A model generated the notes under the pieces. That model ran no database searches, was not told where the DNA came from, and saw only the letters and a list, made by a program, of their open reading frames with translations. Shown here in pieces: positions 63,696-64,000 of a stretch of 64,000 bases of DNA. Position 1 is the first letter of the stretch. Every line of letters starts with the position of its first letter. The translations under genes and the position numbers were made by a program. The DNA lies in contig NZ_JACRTG010000028.1 in the NCBI RefSeq assembly GCF_014385195.1, forward strand, positions 17,614 through 81,613. The letters run 5' to 3'. This DNA comes from Paratissierella segnis. Lineage in GTDB: Bacteria; Bacillota; Clostridia; Tissierellales; Tissierellaceae.

Positions 63696-63932
63696 TTTTT
63701 TGTTTTTTACATACAAATCACCCATATATTATAAATTTATACAGGTGATGTCTCTCTACAGTCCATATAAAATAAATTGAGTAATAAATGTTAACAAAGA
63801 TGATAACTCTATATTCATGAAATTAAAATCTTAAAGACAACATAGTTTTCATCATCGATGGTAATCGTACAATAATATCATGGGTTTAATAGTGTCAAAA
63901 ATCATGGGATAATATCTCTACAAAGTACTTTT

Positions 63933-63960
63933 AATGTTGGCAATACATTTTGTCAACATT
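63933..63960. promoter_or_regulatory. Inverted repeat upstream of plus-strand gene
   Basis: AATGTTG and CAACATT are separated by 14 bases and lie just before the ribosome site of the gene entering at 63983. It could be an operator. Confidence 0.4.
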
Positions 63961-63982
63961 AGAACACTAGGGAGATGATAAT

Positions 63983-64000
63983 TTGACAACTATGAAAGCA
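63983..64000 (+). CDS. Start of an unidentified plus-strand gene, cut by window edge
   Basis: GGGAG is followed by TTG 63983 or in-frame ATG 63992; only six codons are visible (LTTMKA). This is too short to identify. Confidence 0.3.

Larger units (their letters stand above)
63568..63982. other. Regulatory intergenic region between divergent units
   Basis: It contains the promoter and direct repeats of the ABC operon on the minus strand and an inverted repeat before a plus-strand gene that leaves the window. No gene is seen inside. Confidence 0.5.

Overview
The window is AT-rich, low-GC Gram-positive DNA. Nearly every gene lies on the minus strand, several genes start with TTG or GTG, and Shine-Dalgarno sequences are strong. 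The order maf-radC-mreBCD-PBP2-minCDE-spoIVFA, the presence of MinE in a spore-former-type cluster, and a complete Rnf operon point to an anaerobic spore-forming Clostridia/Tissierellia-type bacterium. The species cannot be fixed from the sequence.

Core region (1-22.9 kb). Read in the direction of transcription (right to left), it holds polA-coaE-slt-oligopeptide-binding lipoprotein, tRNA-Leu(GAG), rnfCDGEAB, and then a cell-shape, division and sporulation cluster: NusG-II protein, Gx transporter, maf, radC, mreBCD, penicillin-binding protein 2, minCDE and a degenerate M23 SpoIVFA-like protein. A large radical-SAM/B12-type gene runs off the left edge.

Accessory region (22.8-31.4 kb). A plus-strand tRNA-Leu(CAA) at 22830-22913 and an about 98-bp copy of its 3' half plus terminator at 25743-25840 bracket 2.9 kb of decayed mobile DNA: an XRE-HTH membrane protein, a frameshifted TraX-like gene and a truncated RhuM-like gene. 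Immediately beyond lies a module bracketed by two fluoride (crcB-type) riboswitches on the minus strand, each with its own TTGACT-17-TATNAT promoter. It contains a collapsed mutS-like pseudogene, a CPA2 antiporter, a broken small membrane-protein gene, a NifU-like scaffold protein, a GGGtGRT-family protein and a universal stress protein. The second riboswitch now has no gene behind it.

Regulation and transport (31.4-50 kb). An ECF sigma factor, a membrane protein and an ABC-2 exporter form one operon behind an ECF-like promoter. Next is a sorbose/hexitol-like catabolic operon: PTS EIIA, a tiny ORF, EIIB, an EIIC-EIID fusion, mannitol-1-phosphate-dehydrogenase-like, DERA-like, sorbitol-6-phosphate-dehydrogenase-like SDR, class II aldolase, zinc alcohol dehydrogenase, VOC protein and a LevR-type sigma-54 activator. 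It is headed by a clear -24/-12 promoter and a 28-bp palindrome. hutH and a pepD-yfcC pair follow.

Right part (51.8-64 kb). A 1.7-kb gene desert carries an eroded IS110-type transposase and an internally deleted degV gene next to an intact tetR gene. Then come a baeRF-like protein, an isolated citC, a coiled-coil protein and a five-gene sugar-type ABC operon with unusual domain fusions. That operon is preceded by two 21-bp-spaced direct repeats of LytTR-site geometry. No CRISPR array, rRNA or complete mobile element was seen.
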